From: Kitasatospora sp. CB01950 | Lineage (GTDB): Bacteria; Actinomycetota; Actinomycetes; Streptomycetales; Streptomycetaceae | DNA: 64,000 bases | Assembly: GCF_001905465.1 (NCBI RefSeq) | Contig: NZ_LISX01000014.1 | Location: forward strand, 154,528 to 218,527 | Direction of reading: 5' to 3' | Shown here: one piece after another, positions 50,196 to 58,521 of the stretch | Layout of the letters: each line of letters opens with the position of its first letter | How positions within the stretch are numbered: the first letter of the stretch is position 1 | Notes under the pieces: generated by a model | Told to the model about the DNA's origin: nothing | What the model saw: the letters and a program-made list of their open reading frames with translations, nothing else | Databases searched by the model: none | Made by a program: the position numbers and the translations under genes

Positions 50196-51050
50196 ATGTC
50201 CGCTCCCGTCCACCCGGCCCGCGCCCTGTGGCTGCTCTTCGAACCGGTGTACGCCGTCGCCTTCCTCCAGCCCGAGAGCCGGACGGCCTTCGAGGCGGCC
50301 GGGCTGGACAACGGCTGGCGCGGGTACTTCGCCGCCCGCTCGGCCCCGTTGGGCGCGGTGGACGCGCCTCCGGTGGTCGCCGCGTTCTTCAGCTTCGCGC
50401 CGCAGATGGTGGAGCAGGCGCTGCCGCAGGCGTGGACGCACGCGAGCCCCGCGCAGGTGCTGGCGGCCCGCGAGGCGGGCGCGGCGGGGGCGCTGGCCCG
50501 GCTGCTGGAGCCGGTCGAGCCCGAGCGGGTCGAGGCCGCGGCGATCGCGCTGGAGGCGGTGGCGGCCCGACTGGACTGCGCCGGCCGGGTGTTGGCGGCC
50601 GCCAACGCCGCGCTCCCGCAGGCCGCGGACCGCCACGGGCGGCTGTGGCAGGCCGCGAACCTGCTGCGCGAGCACCGCGGCGACGGCCACGTGGCGGCGC
50701 TGGTCGCGGCGGGGCTGGACGGCTGCGAGGCGCCGGTGCTGCACTGCGCGGTGCACGCCGACCGCGCCGTGCTCCAGCCGATGCGCGGCTGGAGCGACCG
50801 GGAGTGGGACGCCGCCGCCGCACGGCTGGTCGAGCGGGGCTGGCTGACGGCGCAGGGGGCGGTCACCGACCTCGGCCGCACCCGGCACGGGGCGATCGAG
50901 GCCGCCACCGACCGGGCCGCGGGCCGCCCGTGGGAGGCCCTGTCGGACGCCGAACTCGCTCGCCTGGAAGCCGACTTGAGGCCGATCGCGGCGATCTGCC
51001 GGGAGCGCATGCCGATCAACCCGCTGGCCATGCCTCCCGTGGAGCGGTGA
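50196..51050 (+). CDS. SCO6745-family protein, first of a tandem pair
   Basis: 284 aa, all helical. HPARALWLLFEPVYAVAFL, GWRGYFAARSAPLGAVDAPPVVAAFFSFAP, LLREHRGDGHVAALVAAGLDGCEA and MRGWSDREWDAAAARLVERGWL define this actinobacterial family. The C-terminal part resembles a winged helix (GAVTDLGRTRHGAIEAATD), as in MarR-like folds. Function unknown. GGAGG precedes ATG 50196. The next gene is a paralogue of exactly the same length. Confidence 0.83.
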   Translation: MSAPVHPARALWLLFEPVYAVAFLQPESRTAFEAAGLDNGWRGYFAARSAPLGAVDAPPVVAAFFSFAPQMVEQALPQAWTHASPAQVLAAREAGAAGALARLLEPVEPERVEAAAIALEAVAARLDCAGRVLAAANAALPQAADRHGRLWQAANLLREHRGDGHVAALVAAGLDGCEAPVLHCAVHADRAVLQPMRGWSDREWDAAAARLVERGWLTAQGAVTDLGRTRHGAIEAATDRAAGRPWEALSDAELARLEADLRPIAAICRERMPINPLAMPPVER

Positions 51051-51166
51051 CCGGTCCGCCCAACTGTTCACGTGCCCGAAACATCTTCCCTTCCCGCCGC
51101 CGACCCGCTCTGGCAGGCTCACCGAGCAGTGGGACCCGCAGCTCGACCCTCACCGAAAGGCGTCCG

Positions 51167-52021
51167 ATGACCCAGGTCGTCCACCCCGCACGTGCCCTGT
51201 GGTGGCTTTTCGAACCCGTCCACGCGCTCACCTACTTCTCCCCCGAGGCCCGCGCCGCGTACGAGGCGGCGGGCCTGCGCGGCTACTGGCGCGGCTACTT
51301 CGGCGGACGCTCGGCCCCGCTGGGGGCGGTCGACGCGGCGCCGGTGGTCGCCGCGTTCTTCAACTTCGCGCCGCAGATGGTGGAACGGGCACTGCCGGAA
51401 CTGTGGGACCGGGCCACGCCCGAACAGGCCCTGCAGGCCCGGGTGGAGGGCGCGACGGGCACGCTCGGGCGGGTGCTGGCGGACGTGAAGCCGGATCTGA
51501 TCGACCGTTCGGTCGAGCTGCTGGAGCGCGCCGTCGAGGGCCTGGACTGCGCGGGCCGGGTGCTGGCCGCCGCCAACGCCGCCCTCCCCCGCCAGAACGA
51601 GCGCCTCGCCCGCCTGTGGCAGGCCACCACGGTGCTGCGCGAGCACCGCGGCGACGGGCACGTGGCGGCGCTGGTCGCCGAGGGGCTGGACGGCTGCGAG
51701 GCGCTGGTGGTGCGCTGCGCGCTGGACACCCGCCGGGAGTCCCTGCAGCCGCACCGGGGCTGGACGGACACCGAGTGGGACGAGGCCACCGCCCGCCTCG
51801 TCGAACGTCAATGGCTGGCCCCGGACGGCACGTTGACCCCCGAGGGCCGCCGCCGCCACCTCGCCCTGGAGGCCGCCACCGACCTGGCCGCGTCCCGGGT
51901 CTGGACGCACTTCCACCGCACCGAGCTCGACGAACTCGCCGACGCGCTCCGCCCGATCTCCACGGCCTGTCGCGCCGACCTGCCCCCGACCACCCCGATC
52001 GGCCTCCCGAACGCCTCCTGA
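51167..52021 (+). CDS. SCO6745-family protein, second of a tandem pair
   Basis: 284 aa and roughly 60-65% identical by eye to the preceding protein (shared HPARALW-LFEPV, RGYF--RSAPLGAVDA-PVVAAFF-FAPQMVE, LREHRGDGHVAALVA-GLDGCEA). It differs mostly in the middle helices (DLIDRSVELLERAVEGLD) and the C-terminus. The 116-base gap may hold its own promoter. A recent local duplication with divergence is the simplest origin. Confidence 0.83.
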   Translation: MTQVVHPARALWWLFEPVHALTYFSPEARAAYEAAGLRGYWRGYFGGRSAPLGAVDAAPVVAAFFNFAPQMVERALPELWDRATPEQALQARVEGATGTLGRVLADVKPDLIDRSVELLERAVEGLDCAGRVLAAANAALPRQNERLARLWQATTVLREHRGDGHVAALVAEGLDGCEALVVRCALDTRRESLQPHRGWTDTEWDEATARLVERQWLAPDGTLTPEGRRRHLALEAATDLAASRVWTHFHRTELDELADALRPISTACRADLPPTTPIGLPNAS

Positions 52022-52058
52022 CGCCCCTCCCGGAAACAGCCCCGAGCGCCCGCCGCCG

Positions 52059-52709
52059 TCAGTACGGCGGCGGGCCGAGCAGCACGCCGCGGCCGGCGTA
52101 GAACCGTTCGAGGTCGCCCCAGGGGACGCGGGCGGCGCGCTGGGAGCCGTCGGGGAAGCCGGACGGGTTGTGGATGTACAGCGCGTCGTCGTCCGCGCCG
52201 ACGGCCAGCACCAGGTGGCCGCCGGGGCGCGGCACCTCGGGCGCGAGGGTCCGGATCGCGGGGTGGACGGAGATCATCGGCAGTACGCCCCGGGCGAGTT
52301 CCTCCGGCAGCCGGTCGACGGGCAGCGGGCTGACCGCCTGCGCGTCCAGGCCCCAGCGGGCCCGCACGTAGGACGCGAACGGGGAGTGGATCAGCCCGTC
52401 GAGCCGCCCGTCGGGGTGCCGGATGTACGCGCCCGCCAGCTCGCACTCCTCGGCCAGCCGGACCTGCGCCGGGGCGATGCCCCACCAGTGGTCGAGGGCC
52501 ATCCGCAGGCAGGCCATTCCGCACAGCCGCCAGGACCAGTACTCGTACTCGGACTCGTCCGCCGCGCCCGACCGTTCCCACAGCGGGTCGTCGGCGGCCC
52601 GCAGGGTTCCGTCCAGGATGTCGGGCACGAGTTCGGGCGACTCCCACTGGGAGTAGTAGGGCACCGCATGGCTGATCGGCTTCACCCGGTCATCCTGACG
52701 TACTTTCAT
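52059..52709 (-). CDS. C39-like cysteine peptidase family protein
   Basis: 216 aa. VPYYSQWESPELVPDI opens the protein; WRLCGMACLRMALDHWW carries the candidate catalytic Cys in the helix position of C39/papain-like folds; GGHLVLAVGADDDALYIHNPSG supplies His and Asn/Asp. There is no signal peptide or transporter fusion, so it is not a bacteriocin-processing exporter; many actinobacterial stand-alone C39-like proteins are of unknown substrate. ATG 52709 follows GGGATCGGG; the longer frame upstream lacks a start signal. Confidence 0.8.
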   Translation of the reverse strand: MKVRQDDRVKPISHAVPYYSQWESPELVPDILDGTLRAADDPLWERSGAADESEYEYWSWRLCGMACLRMALDHWWGIAPAQVRLAEECELAGAYIRHPDGRLDGLIHSPFASYVRARWGLDAQAVSPLPVDRLPEELARGVLPMISVHPAIRTLAPEVPRPGGHLVLAVGADDDALYIHNPSGFPDGSQRAARVPWGDLERFYAGRGVLLGPPPY

Positions 52710-52845
52710 CCCGATCCCGCGCACCCTCGCCCGCGACACCGCGGACCCCCCTCCCACCTGCGGCGATGCCCCCTCCTCGGCAGACTTGAACGCGTTCAAC
52801 CTCTCTGACAGGGTGGGCCCGTCACCACTCGGAGGGGAACGAACC

Positions 52846-53400
52846 ATGCGCCGCCACCACGCCCGGACGGCAGTCCTCGCGGCCGCCGCCCTGCCGCTGA
52901 CCGCGTGCGCCGGCGTCACGCAGTACTACGAAGGCACCGGGCTGCACGACGCCACCGCCGCCGAGGCCGTCGGCAGCTGGGACGGCGAGCAGCAGGCCCA
53001 CCTGACGCTCCGGCAGGACGGCAGCGCGCTGATCGAGCGCCTGGACGGCAAGGAGTGGGACTACGAGCGCGGCTGGCGGCTCTCCGGCACCGGCCGCTGG
53101 GAACTCGTCGACCGGGAGGCCGGCCAGCAGCTCGTCGTCGACCTCACCACCCGCACCGGCAGCGACGCCCGCCCCGGCGCCGAAACTCGGCCCGGCGCCG
53201 ACACCCGCCCCGGCGTCACCCCCGACCCGTCGGCCAACGCGGCCCCCACGACCTACCGCTGGCGCTTCTACGTCAAGCGCGGCCAGCAGCAGCGGCTCGA
53301 ACTGTTCACCTTCGTCGGCGACCCGGACACCGGCACCGCCTACCTGCTCACCCGGAGCCCGAACCAGGACCCCGCGACCGACCCCGAGCCCGTGCAATGA
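52846..53400 (+). CDS. putative lipoprotein
   Basis: 184 aa. MRRHHARTAVLAAAALPLTACAG is a lipoprotein signal with the lipobox LTAC, Cys near residue 21 (split MRRHHARTAVL / AAAALPLTACAG). The exposed part has GSWDGEQQAHLTLRQDGSAL and RLSGTGRWELVDREAG, a small beta domain resembling streptomycete envelope proteins. It contains a repeat insert ARPGAETRPGADTRPGV. GGAGGGG precedes the ATG. It is followed closely by the LRR gene. Confidence 0.8.
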   Translation: MRRHHARTAVLAAAALPLTACAGVTQYYEGTGLHDATAAEAVGSWDGEQQAHLTLRQDGSALIERLDGKEWDYERGWRLSGTGRWELVDREAGQQLVVDLTTRTGSDARPGAETRPGADTRPGVTPDPSANAAPTTYRWRFYVKRGQQQRLELFTFVGDPDTGTAYLLTRSPNQDPATDPEPVQ

Positions 53401-53429
53401 TCGTCGCTCCCCAGCGAACGGAGCACGCC

Positions 53430-54194
53430 GTGAACGACGCACCGCAGGCCTCTCCCCCGGCGCCGACCCGGCAGGGTACCGGGGGCGTCGTCAGCCTGTG
53501 GAAGGCCGGCCTCACCGCCGTCCCGGACCACGTGTGGCAGCACACCGACGCCGAGGTGCTGATCCTCGCCGACAACGAACTGACCGAAATCCCGGACGCC
53601 ATCGGCGACTTCACCGCACTGCGCACCCTCGACCTGGGCCACAACGCGCTCACCGCCGCCCCCGACCGGCTCGGCGACCTCACCTGCCTGAGCGGGTTCC
53701 TCTACCTGCACGACAACCGGCTGACCCGCCTGCCGGCCGCCCTCGGCCGCCTCCACCGCCTGCGCTACCTGAACGTCGGCGACAACCCGATCACCGAACT
53801 CCCGGACACCATCGGCGAGTTGACCGACCTCCAGGAACTCCGGGCGCAGCGCTGCCAATTGACGCGTCTCCCGGAGACGATCGGCGGGCTCTCCCGGCTC
53901 CGCGAACTCCTCCTCGAAGGCAACTCCCTCACCGCGCTGCCCGATTCACTCGCCGCCCTGCGCGAGCTGCGCCGCCTGGAGCTGCGCGACAACGCCCTGA
54001 CGGCCCTCCCCCGCACCCTCGCCGCCCTCCCGCTGCTGCGCGAACTCGACCTGCGCGCGAACCCGTTGGGCCCGCTGCCGGACTGGCTGGCCGAGCTCCC
54101 CGCCCTGGAGAAGCTCGACCTGCGCTGGACGCCCGCACCGGACCGGCGACTGGTGGAGACACTGGAGCGCCGCGGCTGCACCGTCTGGTACTGA
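53430..54194 (+). CDS. leucine-rich-repeat protein
   Basis: 254 aa, about eight LRR units of 23 residues, each of the form L-x-x-L-x-L-x-x-N-x-L-T-x-L-P-x-x-I (for example LRTLDLGHNALTAAPDRLG, LRYLNVGDNPITELPDTIG, LRRLELRDNALTALPRTLA). No signal peptide, kinase or ROC domain; a cytoplasmic protein-binding solenoid. GTG 53430 has CGGAG 7 bases upstream; an in-frame ATG at 53397 overlaps the lipoprotein stop (ATGA) and would also be valid. The two genes are likely co-transcribed. Confidence 0.85.
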   Translation: MNDAPQASPPAPTRQGTGGVVSLWKAGLTAVPDHVWQHTDAEVLILADNELTEIPDAIGDFTALRTLDLGHNALTAAPDRLGDLTCLSGFLYLHDNRLTRLPAALGRLHRLRYLNVGDNPITELPDTIGELTDLQELRAQRCQLTRLPETIGGLSRLRELLLEGNSLTALPDSLAALRELRRLELRDNALTALPRTLAALPLLRELDLRANPLGPLPDWLAELPALEKLDLRWTPAPDRRLVETLERRGCTVWY

Positions 54195-54251
54195 GCCCCC
54201 CTGGGCCCACGCCCCCCCGGAAACCGCCCTGACGGAGCGGGGCCTCCGGCG

Positions 54252-55223
54252 TCACCAGGCGTAGTGCTCCGGCGCGGTGCGGTGGCCGGGGAAGATCTCG
54301 TCCAGCCGCGCCAGCGTCTTGGCGTCCAGCTCGACGTCCAACGACCGCACGGCGGCGTTCAGTTGCTCCTCGGTGCGCGGTCCGACGATCGGCGCGGTGA
54401 CGGCGGGCCGGGTGCGCAGCCAGGCGAGGGCGACGTCGCCGGGCTGGTGGCCGAGCTCGTCGCACAGGTCCTCGTAGGCCTGGATCTGCTCGCGCCGTTC
54501 GTTGAGGGTGTCGACGGCCCGACCCTGGGTGCGGCGGACTCCTTCGCGTTCCTTGCGCAGCACGCCGCCCAGCAGTCCGCCGTGCAGCGGCGACCAGGCG
54601 ATCAGGCCGAGGCCGTAGTGCTGGGCGGCGGGGACGACCTCCAGCTCGACGGTGCGTTCGATCAGGTTGTAGAGCGACTGCTCGCTGGTCAGGCCGAGGA
54701 AGTGGCGGGCCCGGGCGGTCTCCTGGGCCTGTGCGAGGTGCCAGCCGGCGAAGTTGGACGAGCCGACGTAGATGATCTTGCCTTGGAGGGTGAGCACCTC
54801 CATCGCCTGCCAGATCTCGTCCCACGGCGTGGCCCGGTCGATGTGGTGCATCTGGTAGAGGTCGATGTGGTCGGTCTGCAGGCGGCGCAGGCTGGCGTCC
54901 ACGGCGCGGCGGATGTTGAGCGCGGAGAGCCGGCCTTCGTTGGGCCAGTCGCCCATGTCGCCGTAGAGCTTGGTGGCGATCACCGTCTTCTCGCGCCGGC
55001 CGCCGCCTTTGGCGAACCAGTTGCCGATGATCGTCTCGGTGAGGCCCTTGTTCTCGCCCCAGCCGTAGACGTTGGCGGTGTCGAAGAAGTTGATGCCGTG
55101 CCCGTGCGCGGCGTCCATGATCCGGTGCGCGTCGGCCTCTTCGGTGTGCACGCCGAAGTTCATGGTGCCCAGGCACAGCGGCGAGACGGACAGGCCGGTA
55201 CGGCCGAGGTGGGTGTACTCCAT
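54252..55223 (-). CDS. aldo/keto reductase
   Basis: 323 aa TIM barrel. YTHLGRTGLSVSPLCLGTMNFG, FFDTANVYGWGENKG (Asp and Tyr of the catalytic tetrad), ATKLYGDMG (Lys), YQMHHIDRATPWDE (His), GSSNFAGWHLAQAQ and ALAWLRTRPAVTAPIVGPRTEEQL are all present. NADPH-dependent carbonyl reductase of the YajO/general-stress type; substrate unknown. Confidence 0.93.
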   Translation of the reverse strand: MEYTHLGRTGLSVSPLCLGTMNFGVHTEEADAHRIMDAAHGHGINFFDTANVYGWGENKGLTETIIGNWFAKGGGRREKTVIATKLYGDMGDWPNEGRLSALNIRRAVDASLRRLQTDHIDLYQMHHIDRATPWDEIWQAMEVLTLQGKIIYVGSSNFAGWHLAQAQETARARHFLGLTSEQSLYNLIERTVELEVVPAAQHYGLGLIAWSPLHGGLLGGVLRKEREGVRRTQGRAVDTLNERREQIQAYEDLCDELGHQPGDVALAWLRTRPAVTAPIVGPRTEEQLNAAVRSLDVELDAKTLARLDEIFPGHRTAPEHYAW

Positions 55224-55286
55224 GCCCCAACCCTCTGCCGCACCGGCCCGGTTGTCCAGCACCCGTTGCACCGGATTGACGCCGCG

Positions 55287-56075
55287 TCAGCGCCCGGAGC
55301 GGGCGAAGTTCCGCACGGCGAGCGGCACGGCGACGGCCAGCAGCAGCGCGCACCAGCCGAACGTGGCGGCCACCGGGTGCTGGACGGGCCAGGCGTCGCC
55401 GGGCGCGGACGGGTTGCCGAACAGCTGCCGGCAGGCCTCCACCACGGCGCTGACCGGGTTCCAGTCGGCGATCGCGGCCAGCCAGCCGGGCATCCCGCCG
55501 GTGGGCACGAACGCGCTGGTGAGCATCGAGAACGGGATGGTGAGGACCGCGAGTTGACCGGCCGTCTCCTCCTTGCCGACGGCCAGCCCGAGCGCGGTGC
55601 CCAGCCAGCCGCAGGCGAACCGGAACAGCAGCAGCAGCCCGAACGCCCCGAGCGCCGACCCCAGCCCGTGCCGGATCCGCCACCCCGCCGCCAGCCCGAC
55701 CAGCCCGGTCGGCACCAGCACCACGGCCGCCACCAGCAGGTCCGCCGCCGTCTGCCCGGTGAGCAGGCCCAGCCGCGACACCGACATCGACCGCAGCCGA
55801 TCGGTGACGCCCCGCCCGGCGTCCCGCGCGCCGCCGACCATGGCGGGCATCACCGCGTTCAGCGCGACCATCGCGAACAGCCCCGGCATCAGGAACTCCC
55901 GGTAGCCGCCGCCCGGCACGTCCATCGCGCTGCCGAACACGTACCCGAACACCCCGACCATGGCGACCGGCACCAGCAGCGAGGAGAGCAGCAGCCCGGG
56001 CGAGTGCCGGTAGACCAGCAGAATCCGCCGGGCCGAGGCAGCCGCGTCCACCGGCATCGTCATCAGTGGGCTCAT
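55287..56075 (-). CDS. ABC-2 type transporter permease (DrrB-like)
   Basis: 262 aa with six membrane segments. ILLVYRHSPGLLLSSLLVP begins helix 1; MPGLFAMVALNAVMPAMVGGA, KEETAGQLAVLTIPFSMLTSAFVPTGGMPGWLAAIADWNPVS and the C-terminal hydrophobic helix match DrrB/ABC-2 exporters for drugs or lipids. The start overlaps the ATPase stop (ATGA). With the ATPase it forms a two-gene exporter. Confidence 0.9.
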   Translation of the reverse strand: MSPLMTMPVDAAASARRILLVYRHSPGLLLSSLLVPVAMVGVFGYVFGSAMDVPGGGYREFLMPGLFAMVALNAVMPAMVGGARDAGRGVTDRLRSMSVSRLGLLTGQTAADLLVAAVVLVPTGLVGLAAGWRIRHGLGSALGAFGLLLLFRFACGWLGTALGLAVGKEETAGQLAVLTIPFSMLTSAFVPTGGMPGWLAAIADWNPVSAVVEACRQLFGNPSAPGDAWPVQHPVAATFGWCALLLAVAVPLAVRNFARSGR

Positions 56076-57028
56076 GCCGCCAGCTCCTCCTTCACCCCGG
56101 CGGTCAGCGCCAGGAACACGTCGTCCAGCGAGGGAGTGCGCAGCGCCACATCCAGCGCGACCATCCCGGCGGCGTCCAACTCCCTTACCAGGCGCGGAAG
56201 ATTCAACTCCCGGGCCGGATCGGACACCGCACCGACCCGCCCCTGCCCGGCGTCGACGGCCGGCGCCCCGCCGGTGAGCACGGCCAGCACGGCGCCGGCC
56301 CGGTCCAGGTCGGCGCCCTCGGGCAGGGTGATCTCCACCCGCGTGCCGATCGCCGCCTTCAGCCGCTGCGGGGTGTCGTCGGCGACGGCCCGGCCCCGGT
56401 CCACCAGGGTGATCCGATCGGCCAGCCGGTCGGCCTCGTCCAGGTACTGGGTGGTCAGCAGCACGGTGGAGCCCTGTGCGGCCAACTCCCGTACCGCCGA
56501 CCAGATCTCCCGCCGGCTGCGCGGGTCGAGCCCGGTGGTCGGCTCGTCCAGGAACAGCACCCGCGGCCGGGTGATCAGGCTCGCCGCCAGGTCCAACCGA
56601 CGCCGCATCCCGCCCGAGTAGCCGCGCACCAGCCGATCCGCGGCCTCCTCCAACCCGAACTCCCCGAGCAGCTCCGCCGCCCGCGCCCGCGCCCTCGCCG
56701 CCCCCACGTGGTGCAGCCTGCCCAGCAGTTCGAGGTTCTCGCGGCCGGTGATCCCCTCCTCGACCGCCGCGTACTGCCCGGCCAGCCCGATGACCCGCCG
56801 CACCGCCGCCGCCTCCCCCCGCACCTCGTGCCCGCACACCCGGGCCTCTCCCCGATCCGGCCGCACCAGCGTCGCCAGGATCCGCACCAACGTGGTCTTC
56901 CCCGCCCCGTTCGGGCCGAGCAGACCGCACACCGTCCCTTCCGGAACGTCGAGTTCGAGCCCGTCCAGCGCGCGCGTGGCGCCGAACGTCTTGCCCAGGC
57001 CGCGAACGGCAATGACCGGGTCGCTCAT
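56072..57028 (-). CDS. ABC transporter ATP-binding protein (DrrA-like)
   Basis: 318 aa. Walker A LLGPNGAGKTTLVRIL, Q-loop GLAGQYAAVEEG, signature GYSGGMRRRLDLA, Walker B VLFLDEPTTGLDP and H-loop-type LLTTQYLDEAD (Gln in place of His, as is common in DrrA). The C-terminal domain ends AALDVALRTPSLDDVFLALT. It powers the permease encoded downstream. Its upstream region has paired GTACANCGTACG sites. Confidence 0.93.
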   Translation of the reverse strand: MSDPVIAVRGLGKTFGATRALDGLELDVPEGTVCGLLGPNGAGKTTLVRILATLVRPDRGEARVCGHEVRGEAAAVRRVIGLAGQYAAVEEGITGRENLELLGRLHHVGAARARARAAELLGEFGLEEAADRLVRGYSGGMRRRLDLAASLITRPRVLFLDEPTTGLDPRSRREIWSAVRELAAQGSTVLLTTQYLDEADRLADRITLVDRGRAVADDTPQRLKAAIGTRVEITLPEGADLDRAGAVLAVLTGGAPAVDAGQGRVGAVSDPARELNLPRLVRELDAAGMVALDVALRTPSLDDVFLALTAGVKEELAA

Positions 57029-57044
57029 GGCAGGCCCTTTCTGA

Positions 57045-57095
57045 GTACAGCGTACGTAGTAGCACTGCGCACGAGACTACTGGGTACACCGTACG
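57045..57095. promoter_or_regulatory. paired direct repeats GTACAGCGTACG / GTACACCGTACG upstream of the exporter operon
   Basis: The copies lie at 57045-57056 and 57084-57095, 39 bases apart, between the ATPase start and the Trypco2 gene end. They are a plausible operator for the TetR-type regulator encoded at 57621. Confidence 0.55.
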
Positions 57096-57167
57096 GAGAA
57101 AAGGGCTCCGGGCATGCGAAGGGGGATCCGCCGCACGCGACGGATCCCCCACTGCCTCGACGGGGCG

Positions 57168-57500
57168 TCAGTCCGGGATGCGGTCCGAGGTGTCCCCCGG
57201 GCCCGACGAACGCGCCGGGTCGCCGTGCACCAGCAGGTCGCCGCCGTTCGCAGCACGTGGGGTGAGCGTGAAGGAGACCCGGTGGGTGCGGCCCCGGGAC
57301 GCGCCCGCCTCGACCTCCGCACCGACCGCGAAGATCTTGAAACCGCCCTTCGCCCTGGTGTCGGCCCGCAGCTCGACCTCGAACTCCATCTCCACCGGCC
57401 CCACCGCGAACACCAGATCCGGGTGCCCGCCCCCGGCCCGGGCCGCCGCCAGCAGCTCGTCCCGCACCGCCGCCACCGCATCCACCAGCGGAATGTCCAT
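57168..57500 (-). CDS. Trypco2 (trypsin-co-occurring domain 2) protein
   Basis: 110 aa. IPLVDAVAAVRDELLAAARAG, LVFAVGPVEMEFEVELRAD, KGGFKIFAVGAEVEAGASR and THRVSFTLTPR match the Trypco2 domain, which is found next to trypsin-like, NACHT or other effector proteins in actinobacterial conflict and signalling systems. Here it is a stand-alone gene with no such effector nearby; it is inserted between the exporter and its putative regulator. AAGGGG lies 6 bases before ATG 57500. Confidence 0.8.
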   Translation of the reverse strand: MDIPLVDAVAAVRDELLAAARAGGGHPDLVFAVGPVEMEFEVELRADTRAKGGFKIFAVGAEVEAGASRGRTHRVSFTLTPRAANGGDLLVHGDPARSSGPGDTSDRIPD

Positions 57501-57620
57501 ACCCAGCCCCTTGTTTCCGACGTTCTGCCGTCTCGGCGTGCACCACCGTAGGCCACCGCTCCGATCCGCCGCCCGACCCGCCCGCCACCTGCGTAGACTG
57601 ACCGCCGAGGTGATCCCACG

Positions 57621-58310
57621 ATGTCGTCCGGCGAGGAATCCGAGCTGATCTGGCTGCGCCCGGAGCACTCCGGCCGCGGCCCCCGACCGGCCCACACCCG
57701 GGTGTCGATCGCCCGCGCGGCAGTGGACATCGCCGACCGCGAGGGCCTGGACGCGGTGTCGATGCGCAAGGTCGCGGCCGAACTCGGGGCCGGCACCATG
57801 TCGTTGTACAACTACGTGCCGAAGAAGGAACACCTCTTCGACCTGATGCTCGACCTGCTGGCCGGCGAGTACGACCTCCCCGAGCAGCCCAGCGGCGACT
57901 GGCGGGCCGATCTCACCCTGCTCGCCCACCAGTTGCGGGCCGTCCTCACCCGCCACACCTGGGCCACCACCCTGATCACCCACCGCCCCGGCCTCGGCCC
58001 CAACGGCCTGAGGGTGACCGAGTACCACCTCGCAGCCCTCGCCGAGACCCCCCTCGACGGCCCCGCGAAAATGGAAGCCTTCGCCCAACTGACCGGCTAC
58101 GTCTGCCAGTTCACCGACTGGCAGCAACGCTCCACCGCCACCGGCCACCGCTGGCTCACCGACCTGGTCCGCTACCTCCAGTCCGTCACCGCCACCGGCC
58201 AGTACCCCCACCTGGCCACCGCCCTCGCCCAGAGCGCCGCCCCACCCGCCCCGGACACCACCTTCGAACGCGGCCTGCAACGCCTGCTCACGGCCCTCGT
58301 AGAGGCCTGA
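57621..58310 (+). CDS. TetR-family regulator (TetR_C_1 type)
   Basis: 229 aa. The HTH reads VSIARAAVDIADREGLDAVSMRKVAAELGAGTMSLYNYVPKKEHLFDLMLDLL, seen in pieces such as GLDAVSMRKVAAELG and GTMSLYNYVPKKEHL. The C-terminal ligand domain contains RAVLTRHTWATTLI and QLTGYVCQFTDWQQ. It is the likely repressor of the drrAB-like operon encoded on the opposite strand; ligand unknown. GAGGTGAT precedes the ATG. Confidence 0.9.
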   Translation: MSSGEESELIWLRPEHSGRGPRPAHTRVSIARAAVDIADREGLDAVSMRKVAAELGAGTMSLYNYVPKKEHLFDLMLDLLAGEYDLPEQPSGDWRADLTLLAHQLRAVLTRHTWATTLITHRPGLGPNGLRVTEYHLAALAETPLDGPAKMEAFAQLTGYVCQFTDWQQRSTATGHRWLTDLVRYLQSVTATGQYPHLATALAQSAAPPAPDTTFERGLQRLLTALVEA

Positions 58311-58341
58311 CGGAACGCCGACGCGAGCAGACGGACGCAGA

Positions 58342-58505
58342 CCAGGGGCGCGGGGAACTGCGCGAAGCGGAAGGCGCTCAACCGCAAGATCGCGACGCAC
58401 GACAATGACCTGCACGTGATCGCGACCTGGCTGGCGTTCACTCCCTGCCCGCGCAGTTCTCCCCCGGCCCTGGCGGGCCGGGAGGTTTCCCCACGCGCCC
58501 CTGGT
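58342..58505. repeat. REP-like dispersed repeat, copy 1
   Basis: It comprises CCAGGGGCGCGGGGAACTGCGCGAAG, a middle block CCGCAAGATCGCGACGCACG then TGACCTGCACGTGATCGCGACC, and a right inverted arm CGCGCAGTTCTCCC...ACGCGCCCCTGG interrupted by about 30 bases. The outer arms would form a long hairpin. It lies between tail-to-tail genes. Copy 2 is at 62470-62602. Confidence 0.85.
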
Positions 58506-58521
58506 TTCGCGCCCAGCGCCG

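Noticed and set aside
47769..51050. A single 1093-codon + strand protein
   Set aside because: It runs antisense through the esterase and rpe genes; only its last 284 codons (from 50196) have a ribosome site and a recognised family.
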